The notes beneath the pieces are model-generated. The model searched no databases and was not told where the DNA came from. It saw nothing but the letters and a program-made list of their open reading frames with translations. A stretch of 64,000 nucleotides of DNA from Urechis unicinctus (taxonomy: Eukaryota; Annelida; Polychaeta; Xenopneusta; Urechidae): contig CM067357.1 in NCBI GenBank assembly GCA_034190875.2, positions 2,764,797 through 2,828,796 on the forward strand, in the 5' to 3' direction. Made by a program: the position numbers and the translations under genes. Positions 13,094 through 26,254 of this stretch are shown one piece after another (positions within the stretch are counted from its first letter, which is position 1; every line of letters begins with the position of its first letter).

Positions 13094-14347
13094 GTAAGTC
13101 ACGAAGTATCAGGAGGATAACTCCCCCCCCCACCGCCACAACTGCGGCCCATACATGTTCTGCCATCCAACCAGCCACCTTTGCAGCTGACTTAAGCAGC
13201 CATGATACGATGGAGCCAATGATTCCTGGAAGGGCAGCTGGTGCCTTACTGGCTAGGCCCTTCAGGACGTTTGCCAAGGAGTTCAGCTGTTTTTTAATCC
13301 ATTCCTTCACCTCGGGCTTATCAGCTGGCGTTGGTGTTGGTGCCAGGGTTGAACTAGTGCTCCCTCCACCCGTCAAAGCAACTACCAGGGTCGAGATTGC
13401 CAATCCAATCACAGTGAGGATAGAGGCAATTGTTATGCCCTGCTCCCGGAACAGAGTGCGTACACGCTCAGCTAGCGTTGTGTCCTCGTTAAGAAGTCTG
13501 TTGATCATTTCCCTGATTCGGTTAATTTGGGTTCGCAGACGTTCACGGTTTACAAAGGCAGCCTCAACACGGACACGCCGCAGGTACTTCAGCTCTGCAA
13601 GCTCATTTGATTGCAATTTCCATGCTGGATCTCCTTCCCTCCCTGCCTCCTCCAAGCTTGCCATTTTAGCTTCCCGTCGGGCTATATCCCTTTCATTCTC
13701 AGTTATCTTAGCTAGGTTGTTCACCAGCTCACCCCTCTGGGTCTGCATAGCCTTGTCAAGCCCTACAAGCTCTCTGTATGGTGTTATGAATGTCCTCTAT
13801 TAATCTTGTTTCTTCCAAACCACCTTGCTCTGTCACGGCTTCAGGGTCGAGGGCGCTCATTTCAATCTCTCCAGCTTCCGCTTTAGCAGCAGCTTGGTCA
13901 ATGCCTTGTAGGGCTTTTACTGCCTTTGTGGATAGTTCAGGTGTTATCCCAAGAGCCCGAGCAAGCTGTGTACCACCGTAATCTAGGATACTCCTAGGAG
14001 AGAGGAATTTGTTTGGATTGTTCTTCCATGTCAGAAGCTTCCATTCTCGGCCCCACTTAACCCAAAGTTCACCTTGTTGAGCCGATCTAAACTCCAGAGT
14101 GGCCTGCAGCCCATGCTTAGACACTGCCTTCTCCCACCTCGTAACTAAGACTTCAGTTTCTTCTTCGGAACCCATCTGATCTTCTGTAACTCAGCAGACA
14201 TTTCAGTAATAGCCCATGGTGGAATAGTCGTACTCGACGTATCTACAGTTTCGTCAATGAGGTTAGTCTCCTCATCATCAAATTCCTCTCCCCTCCCATA
14301 GCCCCCTCCTCATCTGCATCGTCAAATGTTGGGTTATCAAACTCCAT
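13068..14347 (-). pseudogene. Broken coiled-coil/membrane protein gene of the endogenous element
   Basis: The likely start is the ATG at 14347-14345. The first 20 or so codons are acidic, then the frame changes near 14300. The frame 14175-13756 (139 codons) ends in a stop a few bases before the frame 13748-13068 (226 codons) takes over, so a one-base break near 13765 splits one gene. Visible parts, in order: a globular region with KWGREWKLLTWK; a long charged coiled-coil stretch (about 13748-13480); a hydrophobic segment near 13420 (ASILTVIGLAISTLVVAL); an amphipathic region; and a second hydrophobic segment near 13110 (AAVVAVGGGVILLIL) with a basic tail. Similar proteins accompany Maverick-like elements in invertebrate genomes (recalled, not searched). 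It converges on the plus-strand gene ending at 13093. Confidence 0.5.
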
Positions 14348-14387
14348 GTCTGTGTGTTAAAGATATAAGTGTAATTAAGAATTCAAC

Positions 14388-14555
14388 ATGACGAGTACTT
14401 ACGGACGCAAACTAAACCCACACCGCCGGATACGCGAACTGCTCGTGGTAAAGGGCGCGCGAAAGTCCAAGCACTATCGACCAGAACCAACAACTGCTGA
14501 TCTGTCTTTGGCGAACTTTGCTTTGCAATGGCGGTCCCGTTCGCTTATATATTAG
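14388..14555 (+). CDS. Small basic protein frame, divergent from the membrane-protein gene
   Basis: A 55-codon frame from ATG 14388 to the TAG at 14553-14555, divergent from the broken gene starting at 14347, with about 40 bases between starts. The peptide is rich in Arg, Lys and His in its first half (start MTSTYGRKLNPHRRIRELL). It has no known domain. The paired starts copy the 26-base divergent arrangement at 11.79-11.81 kb in the same element. It could be a small nucleic-acid-binding protein or chance; the evidence is only position and composition. Confidence 0.35.
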   Translation: MTSTYGRKLNPHRRIRELLVVKGARKSKHYRPEPTTADLSLANFALQWRSRSLIY

Positions 14556-14559
14556 TCCT

Positions 14560-15710
14560 TGAGGGAATGCTGCCGTCTTTTTTCCCGATCCAATTAAGAA
14601 TTCTAACCTGGAATAATGCCGAATATTCGAATAGCGAAATATTCAACACTCTCGCTGGTGCCATGTGCTGGTGACGTCAGAGGAAGAACACTTAGAAAAA
14701 CATCAGTGCCTCAGCAGACATTGACCGTGTTACATGAGAATAAGTGAGCATGAGTGTTCACATATGAAGTGAAGAAGAATGCAACAGTAGGACCGCACTC
14801 TCTTGGTTCTCGATGCCACGTTCCGAGCAACGAGTTGCTGCAGCTGTATATGACAAGAAGGTATGCAAATGATCGCCACTGCCGTAGCATCTTATTCACA
14901 ATCACAGTTTGCTCTTTGATCATCGTAGAATCGACCATAACGATTTCGGCGTTGGGTCAAAGAGCTTACAGCTATACCTACAGGGCCTCACATGCGCCTC
15001 CGCCATGTTCTGATCAATGTCGGTGGTCGCCTTGACCACGCACTAGAGGACTCCGTATAATCAAAACATGCAGCGATGTGGGGACGTTGGATCAACTTTG
15101 CGTTCTTGCTGATTTTATGGTAGCGCCACCTGACGAATGGCATGTATTTCATTCATTTGCAATCACACAACATAACAATTCAAAGTGAGCTGACTTAGCA
15201 CAGCTGTAAGATCGACTTTTGAACGGCTAGTATATCGCGTGTAATCACAAGTGGGTTTGACTCAGCACCAGAGACTGCTTGCATATCTCTAATTATGCAT
15301 AGCTGTAGCGGCTTGGCGCTCGGGCGCAAGGCGTCGGAAACTGAGCGCCTGTGATGAAGACACGCAATTATACTTGTTCCAACGTTCGGTTAAAATGTGG
15401 AGGAGTAACGCTACTGATCGCCTCCTATCTCTTTCACTAGCTACAGTCTAATGTCGGGTTATCTTGTTTGATTTCTATAAAGAAATACATCTCGTCTCAG
15501 TGTTAAGGACATACCGGCATAGTGATTAGCGGATGATTCGCTGTTTTTATGCACACCATGTTACGTAATTCATCTAACGACAGCAGCTTTTACTGATGCA
15601 TTATGTGTCTTCGCGCGGGCTGTAGTTTCCTCGATGTTTTAGGCATAGTAACCGCAAACCAGCCCGTCATATCGTCATCTTCACGACTAACTTTGTCCAA
15701 TTAGGTGCGG
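14560..15710. other. Intergenic stretch, nothing supported
   Basis: Between the virus-like cluster and the YqaJ-type pseudogene. A frame at 14754-15035 has no recognisable motif. No repeat or RNA gene was seen. Confidence 0.4.
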
Positions 15711-15715
15711 TATGA

Positions 15716-16210
15716 CTAGTAATTGGTGAATAATATCAACATAAGAAAACGTCTAGCAAGCGGTTCAGGCTGACTGGTCGATTGGCTGATGGGCTGAATA
15801 TTATATTTGTGGCTTGTGATGAGGGAATGTTTACCATTCTCGTCTGCACCAGTGAGGTAATCCAAAGCAGCGTGCTGCGGAGCCTTATCACGTGCAGAAT
15901 AGGGACATTTGATCTCCAGCTCCAGTAGTCTGGGCCCACAACATTCACACGACAAAACACCATCCGTAGAGGCACCAAGATGGGCCTAGTCTGGTTTGAT
16001 ATAAAGACCAACAGGAGACACAGTGAGTTTCTGGTGAAGAGTTCCCATATGGGTCAGATAGGCTTGTTTGGCCTTCCCTTCATTCTCAATACCCCATTGT
16101 AGTGTCTTTGGAACACGTCCTGGCCTCAAGGTGTCGGGGAATAATGGTCTGGACCACCGATGCACTGACAGCCCCTGATGACTTGGATGCGGTTCTGTAA
16201 CAGACACCAA
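15716..16210 (-). pseudogene. YqaJ/lambda-exonuclease-type nuclease pseudogene
   Basis: The minus frame 16210-15986 holds LQWGIENEGKAKQAY, and the same frame resumes after a single TAG with HLGASTDGVLSCE and then LLELEIKCPYS. The order 'E near an A-Y helix, GASTDG, E-I-K-C-P' is the YqaJ viral-recombinase fold, where the Asp of the DG turn and the E-x-K act in metal-dependent DNA cleavage. The stop lies exactly between the two motifs, at about 15988, so the copy cannot make the whole nuclease domain. The upstream border CTGTTACAG near 16200 looks like an acceptor, so this may have been an internal exon. The family is often spread with mobile elements in animals. Confidence 0.6.
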
Positions 16211-16479
16211 GTGTTAAATCAGTAAATGTAAATTGCATGAATATACATATTAACATTTCAATGTTGACCAAATGTATATGACAGTGACAATGTTAACCCT
16301 GATTTACTGATATTGAGGTGTTAGCGACTTGACTGTTGTAGTATTACGTGTACACATCTCCCATTATGGAGGCTGTTATACTTCCTCTGCGATGTGCGTG
16401 CCACATCTGTGAGCTCGCCTGAACTTTGATGGACTGGTACAACTGGTCTGACTGGGCAGAATTGATGCTGGCACCGAGG

Positions 16480-17040
16480 CAATGGTTGGGGCAGGGGCTA
16501 CATACTCAGATGTTATGCCATTATGTGTTGTTTGCTTCCAGTAAATCTATGCAGCTCAGCTGACGTCTTATTAACAAACTCTCTTACTTGATCATTAACT
16601 TGTATTTTTACGCAACCATGTCGACCGAGGATGTCCTCGAGCAGAACTTTGCAACACTTTCTGCTGTATGATCTTCCAAAGATCGAGTCTCAGGTCATTT
16701 AGAGAGGTAATCTATGGCCACAACAATAACCATCCTCTGTGTAAGGCAGATTGGTGATATCAAACCCCTATTTGGACCATGACTTTACTTGGCACTGGAA
16801 CAGGATGAAGTTCACCAACATCAACCTTGTAGGCAGTGTTAACTGCCAACGATCACAAGCCAAAACTCTCTCTGACATCCCTGCCCACATTTTTCCAATA
16901 AAAGCTCTCCAAAATCTTTGCCGTGGTTCTGGCGATGCCAATATGACTTCCCCATCAACGGGCTGTATCGTTATCTCCACAGCCCAGGTGTATACTTTTA
17001 AGAATACGTTTTTGCTCATCCCTTCCACGAATTACCAACA
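16480..17040 (-). mobile_element. Relic of Ty3/Gypsy-type integrase
   Basis: Read on the minus strand across several frames with stops, the order is: a YWHRQ-like zinc-binding remnant (about 16940), VGELHPVPVP (about 16815), VVAIDYLSK (about 16730), ILGRHGC (about 16630), NDQVREFVNKTSAELHRFTG (about 16560). This is the order of the retrotransposon integrase core, with the D of the AIDYLSK block and the D of the NDQ block being the expected metal ligands. At least three stops or frame changes make it non-functional. No long terminal repeat was found next to it. Confidence 0.6.
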
Positions 17041-17044
17041 CCTC

Positions 17045-18050
17045 TCTGTTCCGACTCTCTCTGCTCTATGTCGATGGTAGAGTAAATCATACCGTTGGTG
17101 ACTGAAAATAAGTGAAACTGAAAAGAAATTCGTTACCGAAAAAGTGAGAGCGAGCCTTTTTGTGCCTGCAGCTTAGTATTTAGCATCACGTCTGAGGCCC
17201 TGTAAACTAGGTAACATGGTCTCATTCATCGATCTTTTCACTCAACCCAGGTATACGGGACAGAAGCAGGCGTCTGCTAAATTATCCGAGTATTGTATCG
17301 ATTGTAGTGATGGCGCAGTGTGCCGGGGGTTAAGGCGGGGGAGTCAAAAACAAAGCGCATGCTACATGTTTAATTACTTACTATTTGAAGAGTAACAACG
17401 CCGTTTAGATGCTTCAAGATTTAAAAATATAATGTTGATTGAAAATTTTCCTTGGCTGCTTTGAGGATCTTGTCAATTGACACATAATTTGTGAGCGCAA
17501 AAAGGCGGGCCAGTTTGCGGTATCGCCTCGACGAGGCTCATTACTTTTCCCACTGTTTATAATTATGTACTTCAAATATATTACACGCATGAATTGAATA
17601 TTAATATTTCCATGCCATACTGACCGGTCGTCACAAAAGATTATTACAAAATACCCAAAAGAACCTGAGAGTCGATGGTGTGCTAAATACCACACGCAAG
17701 CCGGGTAAACAAGGACGAGATAGTATTAGCTGTGAAATGGCGACAGCATGTTAGATAATGGTTTTCAACAAACCTTGTATCTTTATATTTGCAATTCATG
17801 TTTAATGCCCATTGCATAGATGTTTATATTACGTTGCCAAATCAGCAACTTGCTTCAAAATACACGCGCCAGTATTGACGATACATATTTGACAAACACG
17901 CTCGGGGAAATTCGAAATGTTAACTTCAAGATATTTAATTGGTTCTTTAATAATATAAGATTAATTTTCATTTATAAGTTAAGATGGTTATAATCTCCAT
18001 ATTAAGCCATAGTATACGCAATTCCAACCACCAACGGTCGCGAAATACTT
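17045..18050. other. Intergenic stretch, nothing supported
   Basis: AT-rich sequence with no recognisable coding exon or repeat until the compound microsatellite. Confidence 0.4.
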
Positions 18051-18054
18051 GGTC

Positions 18055-18342
<288 letters not shown>

Positions 18343-18616
18343 TCGCCAATAAGGTATATCTTGAGGGAGAGAAATTCCAGTTACATACTGGACGTTCAGA
18401 CCTCAAATGGATATTAGGGTAAAAGCAGCCTCATGGTAAACAGGTATGATAGCTTACATTTACACAGCACTTTTAGGACAACGAAGTGAGTCATGTTAAA
18501 GGGGAGGACAACCTAGTCGACGCCCTGTGGTGACGCATGTCACTGTCAATGCCTTAACGCGTCAGCGTTGTCTGATCAGCTCGCGAGTATCTGTTGTGGG
18601 CTTTAATTGAGATAAG

Positions 18617-18850
18617 TTGATCCTGGCTACCGGCGGAACAACACGGGAGAAAACCCACATCGAAGTAACAGGTAAAGGCTTAGAAACACTACACCTTTAT
18701 GACATCACACGTACCAACGCTGGCGGCGTCATTGATCATTTGTCTCATCTTGACACTAACATCTCTGTTGTTAACACCCTTGATTCTCCGCTTGCCCAGC
18801 TAAGCTTTGCTGCAGGCCACGTCAGTATGATCCCGTCGGCAGTAGTATAG
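18617..18850 (+). CDS. Open frame of unknown function
   Basis: A 77-codon frame with balanced composition, containing THIEVTGKGLETLHLYDIT and an alanine/serine-rich end. No family recognised. No splice borders or neighbours help. It could be a fragment of a mobile element or chance. Confidence 0.2.
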   Translation: MILATGGTTREKTHIEVTGKGLETLHLYDITRTNAGGVIDHLSHLDTNISVVNTLDSPLAQLSFAAGHVSMIPSAVV

Positions 18851-18925
18851 AGAGTCGGGGTTCTGGCGCATCTCTACTTATCCATTCTACACCACTAATT
18901 ACCGCTTATACAGGAGATTATGACC

Positions 18926-19070
18926 CAAACAGGGCAGCGCGGCTCACAAGCTGGCCCCCACTGTGGGTCCAGGGGTAGAATAGGCCCACTGTATCCTCCT
19001 GCATGTCGTAAGAGGCGACTAATAGGGGGCAACCTGTTGGCCGTGGGTTGCGACTCCAGATGTCCAGATG
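18926..19070. repeat. SINE-like dispersed repeat
   Basis: Contains the block CCTGCATGTCGTAAGAGGCG followed by ACTAATAGGG. This block is recalled from short interspersed repeats that are abundant in molluscs and some other invertebrates. No target duplication was identified, and the class was not confirmed. Confidence 0.4.
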
Positions 19071-19267
19071 TTGTGTAAATATATGCATATGCGCAATAGT
19101 CTACTTCTAAATAGCGATCATTCCAACACATTGTTTTATTAGGGAATGGGATTTCGCCACAAAGTTACTAGGAAATATTGCTTTTCTATATCAGTCGAGC
19201 AACCGTTTCCACAATGAAGTTTGACTTATGATGTTTTACAAGATCACATAAAAACCGGTGTTGATTC

Positions 19268-20209
19268 ATGAACATGTGTTACAGGAGAATTCTGGCTGAT
19301 GGAGCCAAATACATCAGAATGGAAGCCGTTAACGCAATGATAAAAGTGGGGGCCTCTGAAGATGTCTGCGATGGATTTTCTTCATATTGTCTCAGCAATG
19401 GAAGCAATATAAACTCCCACAAAAGAACGCATACTGATGAAAAACCTTACCTATGTGACTTTTGTGGAATGTCGTTTGCTCGCGGAGGTGATCTGACAAA
19501 GCATATAAGAACGCATACTGGTGAAAAACCTTATAAATGTGACACTTGTGGAAGGTCGTTTGCGCGTGGAAGTCACCTGCAACAACATATGAAAATGCAT
19601 ACTGGTGAAAAACCGTACAAATGTGACACTTGTGGAAAGCCGTTTGCTCATGGAAGTGATCTAACCAAGCATATGAGAACGCATACTGGTGAAAAACCTT
19701 ACAATTGTGACATTTGTGGAAAGTCATTGGCTCGTGAAAATGATCTAACTAATCATATGAGAACCCATACTGGTGAAAAACCTTACAAATGTGAAACTTG
19801 CGGAAATTCGTTTGCTTTTAGAAGTAATCTGACAGGACATATGAGAACGCATACTGGTGAAAAACCATATAAATGTGGCACTTGTGAAAAGTCGTTCGTT
19901 CATGGAAATGATCTGAGAAAGCATATGAGAACGCATACTGGTGAAAAACCTTACAAATGTGACATTTGTGGAAAGTCGTTTGCTCGTGCAAGTCATCTAA
20001 CACAACACATGAAAAGGCATACTGGTGAAAAACCGTACAAATGTGATATTTGTGGAAAGTCGTATACTCGAGGAAATAATCTGACAGGACATATGAAAAG
20101 ACATGCTGATGAAAAACCGTATAAATGTGACATTTGTTGGCAGTCGTTCATTCATGGTAGTAGTCTAACAAAACATAAGAGAATGCATACTGAGGAAAAA
20201 CCTAGTTAA
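19268..20209 (+). CDS. C2H2 zinc-finger protein exon (9 complete fingers)
   Basis: The frame encodes 313 residues. The ATG at 19268 is possible, but TGTTACAG|G just before 19287 is a good acceptor, so this may be the last exon of a longer gene. After about 60 residues comes a finger lacking its first cysteines, then nine full fingers of 28 residues joined by TGEKPY linkers, ending in EEKPS and a stop. Base-contacting helix residues (-1, 3, 6) run RDK, RHQ, HDK, RDN, FNG, HDK, RHQ, RNG, HSK. A sequence-specific nuclear DNA-binding protein is the family role. Neighbouring fingers are very alike at DNA level, so the array grew by duplication. The stop is a nonsense change inside a linker (see the next feature). 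Confidence 0.85.
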   Translation: MNMCYRRILADGAKYIRMEAVNAMIKVGASEDVCDGFSSYCLSNGSNINSHKRTHTDEKPYLCDFCGMSFARGGDLTKHIRTHTGEKPYKCDTCGRSFARGSHLQQHMKMHTGEKPYKCDTCGKPFAHGSDLTKHMRTHTGEKPYNCDICGKSLARENDLTNHMRTHTGEKPYKCETCGNSFAFRSNLTGHMRTHTGEKPYKCGTCEKSFVHGNDLRKHMRTHTGEKPYKCDICGKSFARASHLTQHMKRHTGEKPYKCDICGKSYTRGNNLTGHMKRHADEKPYKCDICWQSFIHGSSLTKHKRMHTEEKPS

Positions 20210-20457
<248 letters not shown>

Positions 20458-20459
20458 AG

Positions 20460-23400
20460 CCTTTCAGTCATATAAAGCTATCTTACAAAAAATCCTGTGA
20501 TGCATTATTATGTCCGACATACGTTGGTATGGTGACGTATGACGTATCATGCGTTCATATATGTTTACGATATTAATGTGTATCGCAAGTATGTATGATT
20601 CCCTGTGAATGAAGGCATTTTTTTTATTTTTGAAGGTAAAACTGTTTAGGGCTCCACATATATTTAGGTATCTTACCGGACAATATTATGTACATTCATC
20701 AGCTGCGCATATGTAATGTTCTTCTCATCCAATAGCATTGGTTGTTTTAGCCAGGCCTTGCTCAGCATGATCCCCATAAAGGGAATGTCATTAATGTGTA
20801 AAATATAGTATGAATGTTTCATAGATGTGAGGGGGACTTTATAGTGGCTAATGTTGTGAGCGCTTTTGATATTTCACATGCGTCAATTAATTTTGTGAGC
20901 ATGTTTCATCCTATGTGTCCCGTAATACAACAAGGTAGTTGACGTTACATATAAAAGGGATATGTCCCAATTACGATGAATATTCGATCCTGTTGAGATA
21001 CCCGAAAATCCACCTTCGAAGTCAAAGTACGAATGCCTCCACGAAAGTGCAGAGCCGTCTGCAACAAAAAGCCATCGATGGGAATAAATTGATGTAATTG
21101 ATATTGACCGTTTCAAACTTATATTGAGACCCAACAATTATTTCAATAAACATAAGGAGGAAATTGATCTTTGTTAAAATGAATCTCATTGTTGTAAAAC
21201 TCAGTGCATGGGAATACACAACCATCTTGGATCACACATTTAAATAATTGTGAACAACACAAAATATTAATTTACGTGATGACCTTGAGTTCCAAACCAA
21301 ATGTTTCCCATTTGACAACAGCTATATAAATGTTTGTAATCCAATGTTGTACATTGTTTTATACATTACCTTTGAAGAATTTGTCCAGCAAGCCCTTAAT
21401 AATTGTTGGTACACAAGGCGCAACTGTATCAGCCATATTAAGAACCTGTACCCTATATGTCTCTTCCACCAAGATATTTTATGTTGCATTGTATCAATTA
21501 TGCTGTTAATTGTCTCAATTGTAATAATAATAAGATTGCTGGCTGGAGAAATGAGCACTATAATCAATGATGATTAGTAGCAACAATATGGGTTTTAATG
21601 AGATTGTAAGGAAACTAAGTCTACATTACATTGATATTGTCATTGATATATTATTGCATGAATTTCAGGGTGTTGATACTGTAAGTATATTTTTGCCACT
21701 GGTACCCAATTAATGATGAAAAGGTTTAAAATTTAGAAATATACGGCAAATTACCGCCTTTAATTTAGTGACCACACCTGTGTGACAACTTGATAGACTT
21801 TTCGGCAAGTGATTACTAAGTCAATCAGCGCCAAGCATCGAAATGAGTCTGACCAATAGATCCGAACGGATGGCCGGATGGCCGGACTGCCGGTGCAGTC
21901 AAGGCATACGATAAGTTGTGCTGAACTGCAAAGCTAACAAGAGTCTTGAGTATTGGTAGACATAATATTAGTACTTCGTCCACAAATTCACTCTTGTTTT
22001 AGTAATCAACCAAGTGGAATAAACTGTAGTGTTAAGATATGTAATTCCATGTTCGTGAACGATTAGTATTGTGAAATTACATATTTATATTTCTTTGCAA
22101 ATCAATATTTACAGTTTGAAGGTATTGAACAGATATATCTGATGGTGTTTAACAGAGGTGTTTTTATAATGCTTGCTACTATTTGGAAAAAATAACACGG
22201 GGCCAAAATGCCTCAAAGCTCAGCTTCTTTTGACAAGATTTTCAATTAAACGTTATGACCAGACCGGATAGTAACTATCATAGGTTTAGATTATATTTAT
22301 TGGCACACTATAGGGTCACAGAGCCCTCGAACTAAGCCACATTGGCCTACTAATTAAATAACATTAGATAATTATATGTTTAGGTGGGTTGGTAAGCACA
22401 TTTATAAGATTCCACAAACTTAATTGACAAAATAAGCCACCTAAATGTATCAGACAATCCTTAATTGGCGGAATCATGTCAAGGTTATGAATGACCTCTT
22501 CAATCTAAGATCACTACCGACTTTATTTGGGCTTTAATCAAAATTACAAGAGGTCATCTGATTGCTCAAATTCCCCATTCGCTTGCTTTGTACAAAAAAA
22601 ATCCAAAAACATCCTGGGGGTTAGAGGTCATGTAGGGCTAATTGTGTTTGCTTTAAAAACGTCATCAATATAAGAGAAGTCCATGCTTAATTTTGTACAG
22701 ATTGTTTGCTTTAGAAGAAAACGCGCAATAAAAACTACCTCCGTTGGGTTTACATTGTGTAAGATATTTAACAAAAAAACTCAAGGGTCAAAGGTCACAC
22801 AGGGCTGATTTTTAGTTTGCGAGGACGCATCAACATAAGAGGGTTCCATGTTTAATGTGGAGTTGCTAGCTAGCTATACAAGAAAACGTGCCATCAATAC
22901 TCATTCCCCATTGGTTTTACATAAAAAAAAAGATATTTAACAATGGCCAGGGTGTATTCACATCTTCGAGCATATGTCTTATGAATACTATACGTAATCC
23001 CATGAGCCCAAGCCATGTGGCAGGCAGTAAAGTGCAAAATTAAAACCTGTTAAAGTATTGGATCTTCTTATTATGTATTGCAATCAATCATTTATTGTTT
23101 ATTTGCATAATTAATCGTCCATGTATGAGCCTTTCTAGGAAAACATAAGCAATACAGTTTGGGTCCTTCAACAGCTGCATTAACTACATTAAGAGAAGCC
23201 AACAAAAATACCCCGTCTAACATACATTCTTTGATAATTATTTTCTCTAAGAAGCTTTTGTAGTGGAGCTTCCATTGCTGTGATACATTTTAAAAAGAGG
23301 ACTGTTTTATTCTTAAATCATTTCTATCGATGCATGACTAGTTTTATACGCTCGCGAAATCAGAGGTTGTTTGTGTACAAAGAATGGGTAAAATTTAATA

Positions 23401-24685
23401 CATCATTTTTTTAATACAATGTGTAATTGTTATGTCATATAGAACATGGAAGCTGCACTAGTCAGGACTGGCCTGGTGGTGGCTGTGATGCCACCAATGA
23501 CCTACACCAGCTGTGAAGACAAGAAGGTTACTGGGAAAGTTGCATAGATTAAGCAGTACACCAAGGTCAAAGTGCGACAATTTCACAATGGAGGGAAAGG
23601 TACTGCACACGACAGCGAGAAGACGGTTTAGTTATCCTTCTGTGTTAAGCGAAGACTTACAGTACAAAGTGTACAGCTGTTTTAGGTAAAATGTAATCTA
23701 TATCTTTATTCATTGATACATACACTATTGTTATTGCAATTATCGTTTGGTAAATGTTTAAGCTACTTGATTAGAATTTGTACATGTTCATGTGTAGTTG
23801 TGGGTGCAGTGCAGTGGCAGAAGAAGAGGGGGAGGAATGAATTGGCATTATGAACAGACCAAGCACAGACATCGAGACATCCGTAAAGGCATCCCCACCG
23901 AAAAGTCAATTGTCCTACATAGGGATTTTCCAGTCTGTAAGTGAATATAAGAACTAGAACATTAACATAGTAATTTAACTTGGTAACGTTTGGTGTGAAG
24001 CATAAATTTAAATGTTAGTTCCTGTTGTTTTTAATGTTTAGTATAATTGGGAATTGACTGCATAGCTACTAAATTGTAGTTGGCGGCACATGCTATTTGA
24101 TCGAACTTCTCTTGTCATCTCAGTGTTCTTTATAAATACCTGGTGGCTTGATGGGATTAATATGTCAGTTCGGTTTACATCGGATGTCACGTATTGGGGC
24201 CAAAAAAAAAAGTATAACACCTGCATCCATTTATCCAACACCCTTGTCATATAAGAGCAGGCAAAAATTAGAACTTGGGAACATGTGCACACAAGTCGCT
24301 CTGTCTCAGTATCTCATCAAACAGCGAAGTTAGGTCACTCCCGACAATAAAACTTAAACCGCCCCACAATGGCGACTGCAAACGATTTCGGGCGAGATGA
24401 ATTCGTCTAACGACGCGTCCGGGTGGAGAGTCAATTTTCGTGTTCGCCCTTGTTTTATTACTTTCCGACGATAGTGCCAAAGACGAATACATGGCACTAG
24501 CAAGAATCACTTCCTGTAGCAATGTTGAGTGTCTTCTAGTTTCGCGCGACGTTAGAATAAAACAAGTATGTCTTTGCAGTAAAGTCACCAGAGCGTTTAA
24601 ACTCAGAAGTCTAACATATACATAGAGGAAAAATGTAAATTGTTTATATGAAGCGAGATTGAGAAGCCATGATGGAAGTGCCATG
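20460..24685. other. Gene-poor stretch with dispersed repeat copy B
   Basis: AT-rich. About 22195-22985 is repeat copy B, which itself holds two tandem halves (near 22600-22770 and 22775-22945), each with 'CATCAA(T/C)ATAAGAG' and 'CCATG(C/T)TTAA'. A short frame starts at ATG 23448 (33 codons, unknown). No convincing gene was seen on either strand. Confidence 0.45.
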
Positions 24686-24832
24686 ATCATGAAGGGTGTG
24701 GCTTATGCGTGAGGCGGGGGTGTGGCTTATGCGTGAGGCGGGGGTGTGGGTTATGCGTGAGGCGGGGGTGTGGGTTATGCGTGAGGTGGGGGGGGGTGGG
24801 TTATGCGTGAGGCGGGGGTGCGAGTTGGAATT
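24686..24832. repeat. 24-bp minisatellite
   Basis: Six copies of a unit GTGAGGCGGGGGTGTGG followed by (C/G)TTATGC. The unit is in frame with itself, so both strands stay open; there is no protein evidence. Confidence 0.9.
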
Positions 24833-24904
24833 GACAGTGCTGGGCGAAGTTGGTGAATCAATATTTATGAAACAGACACAAACAACAACTATATGTGAAT
24901 GAGA

Positions 24905-25190
24905 AAATAAATTCTGACAGAACAAAGCAAAACGCCACTCATCCTTCATAAATCAGAACTGGCAGAACAAAGCAAAACGCTACACACCTTTAATTAATCA
25001 GAACTGGCAGAACAAAACAAAGCAAAACGCTACACGCCTTTCATTAATCAGAACCGAGCAGCGTCACCCAGTCATGGTGGATGGGTGACATGTAGCCCGA
25101 GTAGCGTCACCCAGTCATGGTGGATGGGTGACATGCAGCCGAGTAGCGTCACCCAGTCATGGTGGATGGGTGACATGCAGCCGAGTTGGT
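24905..25190. repeat. Two short tandem repeats side by side
   Basis: Three copies of a ~57-bp unit with CAGAACAAAGCAAAACGC and TAATCAGAAC (24905-25052), followed at once by three copies of a ~44-bp unit with GTAGCGTCACCCAGTCATGG and TGGATGGGTGACATG (25053-25186). Confidence 0.9.
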
Positions 25191-25785
25191 GGGAGGGGAG
25201 AGGTCAAAACACGGTGACTATTAAGTCAATTTCACGTTGTGAGGTCATTTGGAACATCAAACCAATGACTGTATTATTGGTGTGAGCACTCACCTATTCC
25301 AGCAGTCTCCGTCTATTCCACAAGAAGTAAACAGCCCCTACGCTGACCAGCAGTATCCCTAGAACTCGTCCAGTAGCTCACTTGACCACTAAGGACCTGG
25401 ACGACCAGCAACAACGCATTGCAAGAAAACAAGACGAGATTAGTGATCCTTACTTCGGCTGTTGCCATTTATGTTGTCGGAAATTACCCTTCCTGCTTGT
25501 CGGTCAAATTTGTGCGCAATGATGCCAACAACTTTATTGAGTGAAAATTTGATGAAATCTACATTATGTAACCATCGATAGCGAGGTAGTTATAGAACGC
25601 GTAATGATTTACAGCTAACATTCGCGTGGTTCGTGGTTTTCGGGAGGCACCGTTATCGATGGTACGACACAACTAAATAAAACAGTTTTCCACAGTACAT
25701 CATATTCCCAGTCAAATAATACTGTTGCAGCGAAAAACCATGGCGTCCGGGTTAGATGAATTCCGTGATATTATCACCAGGATAT

Positions 25786-26034
<249 letters not shown>

Positions 26035-26254
26035 ACTTTTTCCAATATGACATTGGACTCGAGATTGTGTCATTTATTGATTGACAAGTTAATTATTATT
26101 CTGCGCCAGGTTGTGAGAAACATGATAAACTTTGTGAGGTGGGCGGAGGTATTTGGTACTCCACGTGGGTGGGGTGGGGGGCACTTGTGGGGGGGGGAAG
26201 TTTGATCGGTCGTTGTCTATCATCATCATCGATCTGGATCTTGCCCATCTTGCA

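Noticed and set aside
13084-13803. Plus frame of 239 codons and minus frame 12701-13102
   Set aside because: Opposite-strand shadows of the virus-like genes, which have coherent coiled-coil and membrane segments on their own strand.
19392-20003. Minus-strand frames across the zinc-finger exon
   Set aside because: Complement of the finger repeats; the plus strand shows intact C2H2 ligands and linkers.
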